Origin: Fratercula arctica
Lineage: Eukaryota > Chordata > Aves > Charadriiformes > Alcidae
Assembly (NCBI GenBank): GCA_947846985.1
Contig: CANTUZ010000001.1
Span: 39,022,727-39,086,726, forward strand
DNA length: 64,000 bases
Direction: 5' to 3'
Positions 22,828 through 35,640 of this stretch are shown here, piece after piece; within the stretch, counting starts at the first letter, position 1, and the number at the start of each line of letters is the position of its first letter. Both the position numbers and the translations under genes were made by a program. The notes beneath the pieces are model-generated. The model saw only the letters and a program-made list of their open reading frames with translations. It was not told the origin of the DNA and made no database searches.

Positions 22828-25800
22828 GACTGTTAAACTCACATGTTTTTCTTCCAGTGTAGGCAAGAAGCAAACAAAAAAAAACACACCAATCTTAGTT
22901 CTTAAATTTAGGTGGAACACTGAGAACCAAGGGGAAGAACAAGCAAATGTTAACAAAGGCTTGTAAGTCTTGGGAACATGATTAAGTTTCTAATTAAACT
23001 TACCTATCACAAAATATAATAAAAAAGCCAAGCAAGATAGAAAAGTAAACCCAAGTGACTTATGTCATTGTATTTATATTTCTCAACCCCAGTATGCTTC
23101 GTGTTGAATATTTAGGACAACAGATCCACCTCAGATTGGCTGGTCATCAAGAAGTCTTTTTGAAAGTAGTAGTTCCTCAGAGGTACAGTTTTGAACACAC
23201 ATTTTGTTATATCCTGTTAAAAAATGTAATTAAATTCTGCCTTGTTCTCAAAATGCTAGTCATTATATAAAAGACCATTAAGGATTGAGAATAGACCATC
23301 TCATACATAGAAAAACCTGTTTCTGATCTTCACCAATTTCATATCATTATAAGGCATTTTAGCCTCTTCCAGCTATGTAAAGTGTATCAAATTGCAGCTT
23401 TTTCTTTTCTGCCAAATAAGAAATCTGTTAATACCTTAAACTTACTTAAAAAGCAAACGAATAAACATTGAAGGAAAACGTGCACTGATAAAGCAACACA
23501 ACTTGATATGTAATGAAGACAATCCAATAATCCTATCTCAGTGACGTGGACCTAGTTTTGAGGTGTTTTGCATCAGTCTTAAAAAGACATTTTTCAGAAA
23601 AATTATTTTATTTTGTTAATGCTATGGAAGCATAGGTCATATTCATTAAGAATGTAAAGAACAGCAGAAAAAATGATATAAAACTAATATATAATACCAT
23701 AGATGTTGGTATGAGAGGTCACAAGCTGTATATCAGTTTTGGAGCAGATACTTCTTCCTGTAGGGTAATTGAAGTGTCTGCTGGAAATATATATACAAAT
23801 GTTTTTGGGTTTTTTTGGTTTTTTTTTTTTTTTTAATCACTGTAATCTCAAAGCAAACACATGCTAGCCATCTTAGGTTTTATAAATATTTAAAATATGT
23901 AAGCTGTTTTCATTTAAAATTCTGGATGTCACGTTTAAACCTTGTATTTATAGCCCTGATTCCAGAAACATTTCTAACCTGTGTATTTCTCAATATATCT
24001 CTGAACTGATGATTCAGTTTATTTCTTAGCATGCTTTCCATTATAGACATCCTATTTTAAAGGATTTTAAACATCAGGATAAAAATCTTTACTGAGTTCA
24101 AATGTAACAGATATTTTAATCTTGGAAATAAATGTTTTGTTAATAAAAGTGGTTCAGGTTTTAAGGACAAGCCTTCACAGAATGCATGTAATTTAATATT
24201 TTAGAATAGAATCTCTGGAAAAATAAAATTCATTAATTTCATTTGTATGTGGTACAATAGTGCCTGAATCGTATTTTATACTATAGCTAGAAAAAACGCT
24301 TAGAAAATAAAATTAATATAATTACACATAACAATAGTAATAATATGAGGGACTCATATCTAAGAAACTCAGTTAAACAAAACAAGCAAAGGCTTCTAGA
24401 CACAGAATTAAATTAATAAGATTAAGAAGAGAAAAATAAGAAAGAGCACTGAAAGAGAAAACAAGACAGTGGTATTGGAGCTCATCGACTACTGTTTTGG
24501 GTGTGATTCTTCACATTTAACTTTCTACACAGGTATTTACATCTAGACTCCCTTCCTCATGAATACAGAAAAATAGGCAATCTTACGATGTGATTCACCC
24601 TGCCTGTTTTAAACACCCACTTAAGAACAGGATGAATCACATTGTAAATATGCCTATTTACCTCCAGTGACTACATAGGTAACATAGACTAACTAACCAT
24701 GATCCTGATGTTATACTGTAAACACCCGAATTTGGGCAGATGAATTTGGATGAGTTCAAGGTGCACAAGTGAGTTCAATTCCAATTCAAGACATATGTCT
24801 TGTTAAACTTAAACATGCACACTGGAACATTGATCCCGCAAAGCATATATTGGGTTTCTTTATATTCTTATTGTCATTAATACATATTTTTGAACACTGT
24901 TTGAAGTACCATCAGCATAGAAGTGCTCTGTAATTCACTTGTAACTAAAACTGAGAATAAATAAACTAAGCATCTCTCACCATTCTCTCTCTGAAAACTT
25001 GAGTAAGAATCATTCTTGTATCTGACAAATGGGCTCCACATAAAACAACACCAGTCAAAGAACAACTCCGGATTTCTTTTTATTTGGCAGCTGAATAGAT
25101 GGGACTGTCTCAGAGTAGATCCTTGTGTATTGAATACTGACTGTATAGAGGAGACTGATGCATAGTGCTGAATATTACTCAAGACCCTAGTCAGGGATAT
25201 CCTCCATGTTTTGAGATATATACTCTTGATTAACATAAAGTGGCTTCCCTGTAAGTGAACTGCAGTGATTTCTAGCTTCTTCAAAAATTAGTGGAGAAAA
25301 AAATAACTAAAACTCTCAATCATTCTACCAAGCAGTAACTTGTTATTATTGTTAGGCAATGGTGAGTGCAACCATATATATCTTATCTATTACCTTTTGT
25401 GAAGAAATAGTCCATTGTAACTAGAAACAATAAGCGTGTGCTGCAGCTATGAAAATTTTAATAGATGATTCCTTCTTCTAGTAGATTACAATTTAATTGT
25501 AAATTAAGAGGCACAAGGTGTCTAAAAGTGAATATGAAAAAAAAAAAAACAGTGAAATAACACGTATTGACATGGTAAATTTCTTGTATGCTAACAGTTT
25601 TACATTTAATATTTTTCATTAAAAAACATTAAAAGTTAAAAAGTTTTTTATTAATTCGTTAGTGAGAGTCAGACATTTTGTTTAATGTGTAGTAGTTGTT
25701 GGCCTTTGCATTAAAATGAAATGTGCTTGAAAGACAATATATTTATGGTGGCTCATGGATTATGTGAGCAAAACTTCTCTTACAGTCAAGTATGTTTTAT

Positions 25801-28800
25801 CTGAAATAAGAATAGTCATGAATATAACAAAAGCAATACAAAAAGTATAGGAAAGATTAAATACTTTAAATCGTTAGAGAAACACTTTGTCTACCAACAA
25901 TTCCGTAAAACAAGCCTGTATGTTCGGCCACTGGTCTTGTACTGAAAATCACTGAATGAAGCACAAGAATCACTTAGTCCCTATGAAGCTCAAATCAAAG
26001 CCAATCAAAAGATTCATCTTGAACTTGACGAATTTACCACATCTAATCTAAAAAGATATAATAAGGAAAAATATTAAAATACAATTTTATATTTATGCAT
26101 TAGGATATTTATTTATCTTAAAGCAAGTATTTCCATTGTTAAAATTAAGAGTTTTGAGGTTAATAAGTCTTCCTAGAACTCTGGCCAATAACAGAATTTA
26201 AATAACATGAAGGGACATAATTCTCTTGTGCAGCTTTGCAAGCCTTTACCATTTCATTTGAAATGAATTTTCAAGCAAAGTACGACCTTGAATCACTTCC
26301 AGGAATGATCTGAAAGGGAAAGTGTAGATCAACATACTGATGAGTGAGACAGGATTCAGAAATAAAAAAAGAAAAAAAAAAAAAAAAAACAAAGTAATGA
26401 AAATGAGTGAATCTTACCTCTTTAACTCATGTAAGTAAGAAAGAGGTGAAACATGAATTTAATGAATATTGTATTAGATTTGGCTTGAGTCAAGAAGATG
26501 AAGAAACAAGGAAAACTGGCTATCAGGAAAGGGAACTGACAATTAAGAAAATCAACATAGCTATGAAAAGAAATGAAAGGCAACTGAAGAAAACTGCAAT
26601 AGCAAGGAATTAATTTAAAAGTAAATTGAGCAATACAATTATATAGAATAAATATATTAAGTTGTGCTACAAAGTATTTAGCAAAGGTGTAGACTGCAAA
26701 AAATGACAAGAATTGTAAATACTTAAGTGTTAGGATAGCTTATTTTGATATTTTTGTGTTGCTAATAGAACTTCAACGGTGTGAAAAGAATAAAAAGCTA
26801 TGAATGGTGATCAGCAATAAAGCTGAAACTTTGCTGTAAGCCTACCTTCCCAAGAAAAATAAAGTCTTTTCGACAGATGAGTACTAATCTAATTGAATCG
26901 CACTACCATCTATTTATTGCTTCCAAAGATCAAGGATTGTTTTAGAAATCTACACAGTATTTGAACTGGAGGGCTATTGGTGACCAATGACACTTTAATT
27001 AGTTCAGGCTCTGGATCAATCAATTCTTTACTGGTGCCTGACAGCTCAGATGCATTCGACATTATTGATCTTTGTCCATTCATTCATCTTCTCTCACTCT
27101 AAGTTGTTTGGATTCCTTAATTCTTTGTATTTTCACTGTCATCTTTCTAATCACATGCAAGCAAGTTGCTGCAATAGATCTTCATCTGCTTCATTTGTTC
27201 GTTTCTGTGACATTCAGTAGAAGTCTCTTATTAAAGTGTTATTTTAAAGATTATTCACATGTGACATTGAGGTTTTTTGTTGATCAGAGGTAAAATCTGT
27301 TCTCCAACATTCTCTGTGATGGCTACATTTCTGAAGGGATGCAAAGAATATTTTTCTTGCAATTGTTGCTGAAGTATAGTGCTGAATGATACCCTAAGTT
27401 TAGGAAAGGATCACTTTCTAAATGATCACTAGATCCTTAGTTTGAAATACAACTCAAAATTGTAAACCCTGATTCTTCTTTGTTATTTTCTGAATTTTAA
27501 TAGGATGATCAGAAACCTGTTACCTGTCCTACGTCAGTGTTTGACCATCTCTAGTCCCTCATTAGAGAACACCCAGTGCACATTAGCTCTGTTCAGAAGG
27601 AAGTTTCATATGGAAATAAAATGCATGGAAGCAATTAGTTGAATATTATTTGGAAGAAGACTGCCAAAGTCAGAATACCTATTATCTATGCTCTAGAAGA
27701 AGTACAAAATCTTCTTTAAATACTTTAAATCCAATATTTTAAAAGCTAGTCTTCATAAAATGATGTTAAACAAAATTATATTGCAATCCTATAAAAACAC
27801 AGACTTACACTCTATATAATGCTCTGACATAATAATAGCACTTTCTATTTCTTTTTAAGAAGTAGGAAAATTATCAGTATTGATGATAGACAAGGAATAT
27901 CATCTATGACAGCAGTTCTTGTGTTCTGATACAGCACAGTATTGCTTTAACGTTGCCTTAATATTGTTCTGACTCACACTATTTTTTTTCCGCTGCTTAT
28001 ACTTTTCCCATCTTTTCCTTCTAAGTGATTACATGCTCAACATACAAGAATAACACTCCAAAGATGGGAAAAACTTTCATTCATATCAGAACCAGATAGT
28101 TCTGTAATAATGAGCCTCATTAGGCTACACGCAAGCTTTCCCCAGCTACAAAGCATTACAATAGTCACTGAAAAAGCAAAGAAAATAATTATGACCTTAT
28201 CAGTTCTTTACAGCATGACTCTCATCTCTCAAGTTATTTTTAGAAGAGACGCAAATAAAGTCATGACATTTAAAATAAATATCGAAGGAAATTTAAAAGA
28301 AATTAATAAACCATAGCATAGTTGGGAGAGTGGGGGAAAGACAAACAAAACCACAGTACAGATATCCACTTGTAGTTTTAATGTCAAGGAATTTTCAGGC
28401 AAAATCACTAGTGATTACACTTGTTTCTCATCCTCACTTTGTCTGTGTATGTATACATATACACACACACGTATGTATAATGTTGCTATAACCACTGATG
28501 CCTTACCCTGATACCTTTAGAGCTGGGAAAAACAAATCAGACGTTTTTTGACTCTTTTTACAACTGCTACCTCAGTCCCACTAATGGCATTAGGTTTCTA
28601 ATGTTCCAGTAAAAAAAATTGAATAATTTTTATTAGTTCTTTGAGTAAGCCACGTTTGCTACTTACCTTTATTAATAACAAAGAGAAAGAAAGAGAAAAA
28701 TCAAACACGCACATCTGTTACATAGGATTTTTTTATAATCCTTTCTTTATTAGAAAAATTTAATGGGATAGATTTAGGAATCAGCTTCCCTGCTTGATTC

Positions 28801-29970
28801 TGCCTGCAGCCCATACATTTACAGAACAAAAGGCAACATGTTGTGATAGTTTTAATTTTGTTTGAGTATGTATTGAATTCTTTTCCTGTCAAAGGTAAAA
28901 AAATTAGTTTGCTGAGTTATCCATTAGACTGAAGTGAATCAAATTTCACATATGTTGGATGACAGTAGAAATCTCAAAGAAAACTAGATATAACTACTGA
29001 GAGTGTACACTGTCCTAGTGGGCCAGGGCAATATGCACTATCTTTTCTTTGAAACAAAAATCTTGAAAGTATTCTAACCATTTTCCATTTTAAAGAAAAG
29101 AAGTATCTCTAAAGCTGAACAGAATCTCTTAGTCAAGGGGAATATTTTCTCAGTACAGAACAAATATGGATGCTTTTTTACTTTAAATAATATGCAGTCA
29201 AAAAAACTTTTTGGAAATACATATTAGTGTGGCAGGAAGAGGAATTTAGTCCTCCATGTTTATAAAGGCATGAATAACTAGAACAGTGCCTGACCCCTGT
29301 GAATAAATGCACAGATAGACACGAAGTTAAGGAGATAGGCAGGTCTGCTTTCTACTCACCATTTTGAAATTTACCTTGGAGTGTCCTAGAAGACTGTGCA
29401 GGATTGTAATCTTTAAAGCAGTAAATAACTTGCCAAAAATGTTATAACAGGAAAAAGTGTTCTGGTGCTGTGAGGTAATATAAATAATCAAATTGGTTTA
29501 AGTGTTTCTGCTGCAAGTGCACAAATTCATATAAATGTATTTAATTTTCTTCTTTTATTAACGTTCACCTCCTTTTGAGGACTTTGTAACTACAATGATG
29601 TCTGCTCATAAATATTAATGAGTGTAACACCGAATTACTGTAAACCTACTTGCATCATTGCAGCTAAAGCAATCCTAAAATGTAGAAAATAATTAATCAA
29701 ATTAAATATCCTTTTACAGAGGTGCCATATTACTCATTTCTATCATGCAAAAGAGAACTCCAGTCTGATAGACCAATACAGAAATTATTTATTTTGGACT
29801 AAGAGGTGGATTTGGGTTGTACACCAAAGAACAAAATAAACGGTCATAGAAGAACTACAGATATCTTCTTAGATTGTATTCTCATCTTTGTAATTATGGG
29901 TGTTTGCTTTCATTTCCATCCTTTAGTAATCTATTCCCAAACTATTACAGGAATGAATAAAAATAAATAA
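22828..29970. other. AT-rich intergenic DNA, mostly featureless
   Basis: Seven kilobases with no recognisable element other than the hairpin at 24.57 kb. Homopolymer runs lie near 23,818-23,834 (T), 25,538-25,550 (A) and 26,370-26,389 (A), and a purine/pyrimidine alternating patch near 28,445-28,480. The 135-codon minus-strand frame at 24,877-25,284 and the 95-codon frame at 26,422-26,709 have no identifiable domain or signal and are taken as chance. Confidence 0.6.
24571..24659. repeat. 89 bp imperfect hairpin (inverted repeat)
   Basis: The left arm (24,571-24,612) begins AAATAGGCA and contains ATGTGATTCA. The right arm (about 24,619-24,659) is its near reverse complement, ending TGCCTATTT. 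Only small bulges interrupt about 40 paired positions, and the loop is a few bases. It could be a palindromic miniature transposon or a microRNA-type precursor. No TA or longer target duplication is clear at the ends. Confidence 0.8.
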
Positions 29971-30065
29971 CATAACATAGCATAACATAACATAACATAA
30001 CATAACATAACATAACATAACATAACATAACATAACATAACAAACATAACATAACATAACATAAC
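29971..30065 (+). repeat. (CATAA)n pentanucleotide microsatellite
   Basis: About 19 units of CATAA, with one CATAG variant near the left end and one phase break (CAAACATAAC) near 30,041. It is preceded by an AAATAAATAA stretch that probably seeded it. Confidence 0.97.
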
Positions 30066-33000
30066 CAGAGTCTTTCCTGCATCATTGTGCTAACAACATC
30101 CTGTTAAAATTTAGCATTATGAGATATTGGATGGCCAATGAATAGAGGAAAATCAATCTGTTTTAAATCTAACACTAACAATCTGTACAGGAGACCTAGA
30201 AGAACAAATCCAAAAGGGATATATAGTAGTGTAACTGGCCAGAGTTAACAATGCTAATAAAACTTAACAATGAGTTTGGACAAGAAAGCGCTAGGTTAAA
30301 GAAATTAATCGGTTTGGGGTTTGGGGGTTTTGTTTGTTTGTTTGTTTGTTTTCCTCCAGATCAGAAGATCATAAAAATAGATCTAATCCATTTCAAACCA
30401 AAGTATTTTAAAACAAATTAATATAGGTATGATTAGTTATTAAAAAAGCTCAGGACTAAGAGATCAATAAGTCATGGATTTTGCAGTTTTTATGTTTTTA
30501 CATGCTTTTCATTCCTAGAAGTTTCATTAACCAAATAGCTCCTTAAATGATTAGCTATGGGAGGAGTTTCTCACTGGTAATATGTGTCTTCTTGTTACAA
30601 TAAGATAGTACTGTTATTAATGCATGGCACACACAATATTTTAAAATTTAATGCTCATTAAGCCTTCATGCTTTCATATGGTCAATAAACAAAACCTTAA
30701 TCAACAGAGCAAATTGTACACTGGGTGTCCTAACTCTATACATTTTTAAAGACTTTTGATTCTACCATTTCAGACAGCAGGGTTATATAAATACACTAGA
30801 AAGAGACAGAGAATTATATTTTAAAAATGAATTAAAATGTGACAGCTATTCCTGGGGTGCTTTAGACTTCATTGATAAGAACTTCATACATAGTAAAGTG
30901 TATTTTAGTGCTGGTTATATACAAACAGGCAAATAAATATTGATATAGCTGAGGAACAGATGAAAAAAAATTGCTCATTTTATCCTAAAAGGAAAGTCAC
31001 AGTCTTTCCCCTCATCATTGCCTTTTCTCTGGTTTTTCTAGCTCTCCTGTGTCCATTCTGTCTAGTTTCATTTGCTTTCTCGCTTAGCCTGCCTATCCCT
31101 TGTTCACTGCTCCTTTATCTCTACAACCATTGGCCTGTTGTGTAGAGAAAAGAGGTGCCTTGGTAACATGAATTTGGAAACAGGAATTTACAACTGCCAA
31201 AACTATCATCATTCCTATTCAGTGTTCCTTTTCTGAGTGATAGATCTCCACATATTAAAAAAAAAAAAAAAAAAAAATGCAGATTTTTAAGATTGTGATT
31301 ACCTTTTATGCCATGGTTTCATAGCTAACCTGAAGATGTTTTGTAGGAGAATCAGAGAACAAATGGAAATTGTGCATCCATGTCACAACTGCACATAGGT
31401 GCTGGTCTGAGTTAACTGGCATGACTGTACACTGATGGATTGAATACAATGATGACAAAAAGTGTTATTTGTCTTAAAATGCTTCGTGAACTTTTCCACA
31501 TACTCCTCAGTGGAAACTCTTGACAACTCAAATATTAATTAACACTCCACATATATTTACATACTGAAAAGAAACCATTTTTTTCAGTATATAACTGAAA
31601 CCCAAGTACTAATTTTTATCAGTTTAATAATGTACAACAGGCAGTAATTTTATAATTTCTTGATACATGAATCAACAAATTTGATAAGCTTCCAAATAAG
31701 AGCTATGAAATTAATGTTCCACTGACAAGAAAAACTGATAAAGTGGTAAATGCATTATTATATAACAGTTCTAGTGCATAGCACACTGCTTCACATTCAT
31801 GGACAGGTGAGAGAAGAAAGCAATTCTTCATGTATTCCATACAGAACCTTATGCTGCTGTTTACATTTCTTGTTCTGCAAGGAGGGAAGGACTTGTAGTA
31901 CTAAGAATATGAGCAAAACAACTTTATTGCAGTATAAGTGTCACAGGGCAAGCTTTTTCATGACAATCAAAAAAAAAAAAAAAATCCTTTGGATCTTGTT
32001 CTTAATAACAATAAGAAAGAGAATCTAGTTTCTTGTGTCCCAGGATCTGGGAAATAGAGGAATATCAGAACTAACCATCATCCCCAGGTAGTTAGAACTA
32101 TTCAAAATATTTATATTCAGTTACTTCTAAATAAGTATTTTTGTCTCTGAATTATAGATGTTTATAAAAAAAATTTTTTTTATTTTAAAATGTGCTGTAA
32201 ACACCTGTAATTTTAAATTAATTTTTGAAAATATGGAATGAACCTCTCTATCAGAAAGGCTAAGGACCTTCCCTCCATTTCCATGTTTTTCTTCACTTTG
32301 CAGAGCAGTCGCAGACTCTCTGGTTTTGAATGCTCAGCAAGGGCTGGACTCTGAAAATTTGTCAGGTGAGGACTGAAGCCCCTCCTGTTCAGACTGAGAC
32401 TTGCAAATCTCACTGTGTGACAGAAAGATGGGTTGTGGTGAACTCCATCTGGTCTCATGGTCTAGTCTACTTGGGAACCAGGGATGCAAAGGCCGCGTGA
32501 GAAATCACCTCCTCCGCAATGTGGACACACAGCTCTCAGGAAGCAGCCTAACTGCTTCTTCAATTAGCATAGTTCCAAAATAATTAAAATGCAATATGTG
32601 CATAGAATTACTTCCCATTAAACCCAAGTAAGAAATTAATTTATTTATTAAATACATTATTTCACTGCAAAAACAGAGGAGGAGTTGTTATTTTTTCACC
32701 TATTCACCAGTCATTTGCTACATCATTTAATTTGGACTTGATGGCAAAGTGATAGTATATTATTATTATTAATAATAATAATAATAATTAAAAAATATAA
32801 AGCCTATGCACAAGTGGCCACACTTAGAGTGAGGCTTCTTCACTTCAGAATAATTTCTCCATTATAATGTCCCATTAGCTGCAAGGGAGTTCCTCATACT
32901 TGACCTCAGTGTACTTGTTCTCAGGAAAATTAACACACAGAGAAAAACAAAGCCTTTGGTTTCAGTTTTGTATTTTCTTTCACAAGTAGGTATTTTATAA

Positions 33001-34295
33001 TTCACTTAATGGAATAAAAGAACACGTCAGTTGCTGACAGTGACAATGATCATGCATATTACAATGAATCTTAATTATGCTTATTTGTTCATTCCATTTA
33101 TGAACTATGAAGTACATAAAAAATCAACTGTTGTTTAGGTATGTGCTTAAGCACAAGCACGTTCTACATTTTCAGAGACTAATTATGAATCAAGATGGAT
33201 TTTGATAGAAGTACAAAGTCAAAGATTAGTGTCAAACCAGATAATCTTTGTTAGGAATTAACAAACTAGGATCATGTATTCTATGATTCTCATCAGTTTC
33301 AGGCAGGTTTATAAATGAAACTGTCAGGGAAAAAAAGCATTGTATGAAATACAAATAACAGGAAAAATCAGCCTATTTGAAGTTTGTGCACTCCACGATC
33401 AAAAAAACCCAAACCCACAAAAGCAAATCCAGAACCACGGTGAAGTTATTTCAAATAATAATGGAGCAAAGCAGTGGTTAACCTAAAAATTCAGAGGTCA
33501 GACCCACAATTAGGAGTAGTACTTCAGTGTGTTTATTAAAAACAATATTTCCAATTGAATTCAGCAAGATAAGTGTATAAAAGTTATCTCACACAATTAA
33601 GAAATGGCAGGAGGAGAAAGAGATGTTATTCTGCAATGCAGCATTTCCTCCATTAAAGAGAGTGCACTTCCATGCAGCTATCACTGAAATGCACAGATTT
33701 TCAGTCTGAAACACAGACTGAAATTGCAAGAACAAAAAGTATCATGGATCTCTTATTAAAAGTCACCTGGTTTTCATTTTATTCTTCATTTTTTAAAAGA
33801 AAAAAATTATGATGAATACCTTAAATTTACTTTTGATGCACAAGCAACGTATCCATGATTTGTTAGGTATTAAAACATCATTAATTTCTACGATAGGAAG
33901 ATAGTTAATAACTCATTAATTTTTTCAAGGTTTGAAATAAGTCATCAGGTAGAAAGAAATATTGCATTTTTTAAAAAAAAAAAATGCTAATTTAGTTTCT
34001 GATTTTCCACTCAAGAAAATGATTCATTTCCTAGAATCATGTCAGATGTAGTATTTTTTCTTCCGTGCTCATATTTCAGAGAGCAGATAGATGATGCAAC
34101 CTCGATTTATAGGAGACCTATTTCCTCTTTTTTCTTCTTCTTTTTTTTTTTTTTTTTTAATTTTTTAATTATAATGTCTGAGAAATAATAAATTTGGACC
34201 CAGAGTACCTTATTCCTCTTGGTCTTCATAATTTAGTGCTGTTTTATATTAATAGAAATGCATTTTTTTTTTTTCATAAACCTATTGATTGTGAT
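30066..34295. other. AT-rich intergenic DNA with microsatellites
   Basis: Contains a (TTTG)n tract at 30,328-30,352, poly-A at 31,257-31,277, an A-run near 31,970-31,984 and poly-T near 34,141-34,158. A GC-richer pocket at about 32,230-32,580 is unclassified and includes the splice-bounded open segment described in the findings. No supported gene. Confidence 0.6.
32757..32790. repeat. (ATT)n / (AAT)n palindromic microsatellite
   Basis: A run of TAT/ATT triplets switches to AAT triplets in the middle, so the tract is nearly self-complementary and could fold as a hairpin. Confidence 0.85.
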
Positions 34296-35029
34296 AATCA
34301 TAGAATCATAGAATGGTTTGGGTTGGAAGGGACCTTAAATATCATCTACTTCCAACCCCCCTGCCCTGGGCAGGGACACCTCCCACTAGACTGGATTGCT
34401 CAAAGTCCCATCCAGCGTGGTCTTGAACATTTTCAGGGAAGGGGCACCCACAGCTTCTCTGGGCAACCTGTTCCAGTGTCTCACCACACTCATAGTGAAA
34501 AGTTTCTTCCTGATATGTAATCTAAATCTACTCTCTTCCAGTTTGAAGCCATTACCCCTCGTCCCATCCCTACATGCCCTCATAAAAAGCCCTTCTCCAG
34601 CTTTCTTGTAGGCCCCCTTCAGGTACTGAAAGGTCTCTATAAAGTCTCCCCGGCGCCTTCTCTTCTCCAGGTTGAACAACCCCAACTGTCTCAGCCTGTC
34701 CTCATAGCATAGGTGCTCCAGCCCTCTGATCATCTTCGTGGCCCTCCTCTGGACTCACTCCAACAAGTCCATCACCTTCCTACACGGAGGACTCCAGAGC
34801 TGGATGCAGTACTCCAGGTGGGGTCTCACCAGAGTGGAGCAGAGGGGCAGAATGACCTCCCTCAACCTGCTGGGCACACTTCTTTTGATGCAGCCCAGGG
34901 TGCAATTGGCTTGCAGGGCTGCGAGTGCACATTTCTGGTTCATGTTGAGCTTCTTGTTAACCAACACCCCCAAATCCTTCTCCTTAGGGCTGTTCTCAAT
35001 TTGTTCTCTGACCAGTCTGTATTTGTGCT
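34296..35029 (-). mobile_element. CR1 LINE, 5'-truncated, about 0.73 kb
   Basis: Minus-strand CR1 with a clean 3' end: two ATTCTATG octamers read on the minus strand at about 34,296-34,313, then the GGTTTGGGTTGGAAGGGACC tail. It covers the 3' UTR and the C-terminal part of ORF2 and loses similarity at about 35,029. Codons are relatively intact (see the ORF2 remnant). Plus-strand frames at 34,396-35,088 are antisense shadows. Confidence 0.95.
34386..34973 (-). pseudogene. CR1 ORF2 C-terminal remnant
   Basis: ORF2 of CR1 encodes an endonuclease plus reverse transcriptase that copies the element's RNA into DNA at the nicked target. This remnant covers only the region after the catalytic core. 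Two open stretches lie in the same minus-strand frame, about 72 and 115 or more codons. One TGA at 34,755-34,757, just after the LLE motif, separates them. In the plus-strand CR1 at 63.2 kb that position is CGA (Arg), so a single CpG transition explains the stop. Motifs visible in order include [40 protein letters not shown] and [12 protein letters not shown]. There is no start codon of its own and no catalytic domain, so it is non-functional. Confidence 0.88.
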
Positions 35030-35413
35030 ATTTCATATATGAGAACTTTGGAGGTTTTAAGTTTACAATGAACAGTTTATTTATTTAAAAAACTTTATGT
35101 ATTTAAACACAAAAAAAATGCATTATTCTGATAAAGTGAATAATCCACTTAATTTCAAAAATGTTATTCTACTGCAATTTTTGACTGGCTGCAATTTTTT
35201 GCTTTGCATTTCAGAAATATATCCTCATTGTTCTTATTTTGCTATTTTTCAAGAATAACTTGTCATTTTGTATAGCCATATTTTCCTGTTGAGTTTCTTT
35301 AAAATACATCTGGGCAAAATAGGGAAGTGAAGAAAGGTAACTAATAAAATTGCCAATATCTGTCATATCTGATCACATAAAGGGCAATCTCCTGTTCTGA
35401 GATTCTGAATACA

Positions 35414-35640
35414 TTCATAGAATCTTAGAATAATTCTGGTTGGAAAGGACCTCTAGAAGTCATCCTGTTCATACCTGCTTAAAAGAGCGAAAATTGAAGT
35501 TGGAACCAGCTCCAAAGTCTTGAATATCCTGAAGGATGACAATTCCATTACCTTACAAACCATCCTTACAAACCAGTGAGAGAGTTGGCCTCTCTCACTA
35601 TGAAAAAAGAAGTTTCTATCTAATTCAAGTCAAAAGTAAG
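35414..35640 (-). mobile_element. CR1 LINE 3' fragment, diverged
   Basis: The minus strand carries a CR1-type 3' end (TCATAGAATCTTAGAAT on the plus strand at 35,416-35,432), then GGTTGGAAAGGACCTCTAGA and a decayed 3' UTR to about 35,640. It is more diverged than the 34.3 kb copy and belongs to a different subfamily by its tail sequence. Internal deletions are likely. No coding sequence remains. Confidence 0.75.

Noticed and set aside
24877..25284. 135-codon minus-strand frame
   Set aside because: No recognised domain, signal peptide or splice context; its length is within chance for AT-rich DNA of this size.
33279..33292. ATTCTATGATTCT, resembling a CR1 octamer end
   Set aside because: The conserved upstream CCAACC and GGTCTTTTCC box is absent; 13 AT-rich bases can match by chance.
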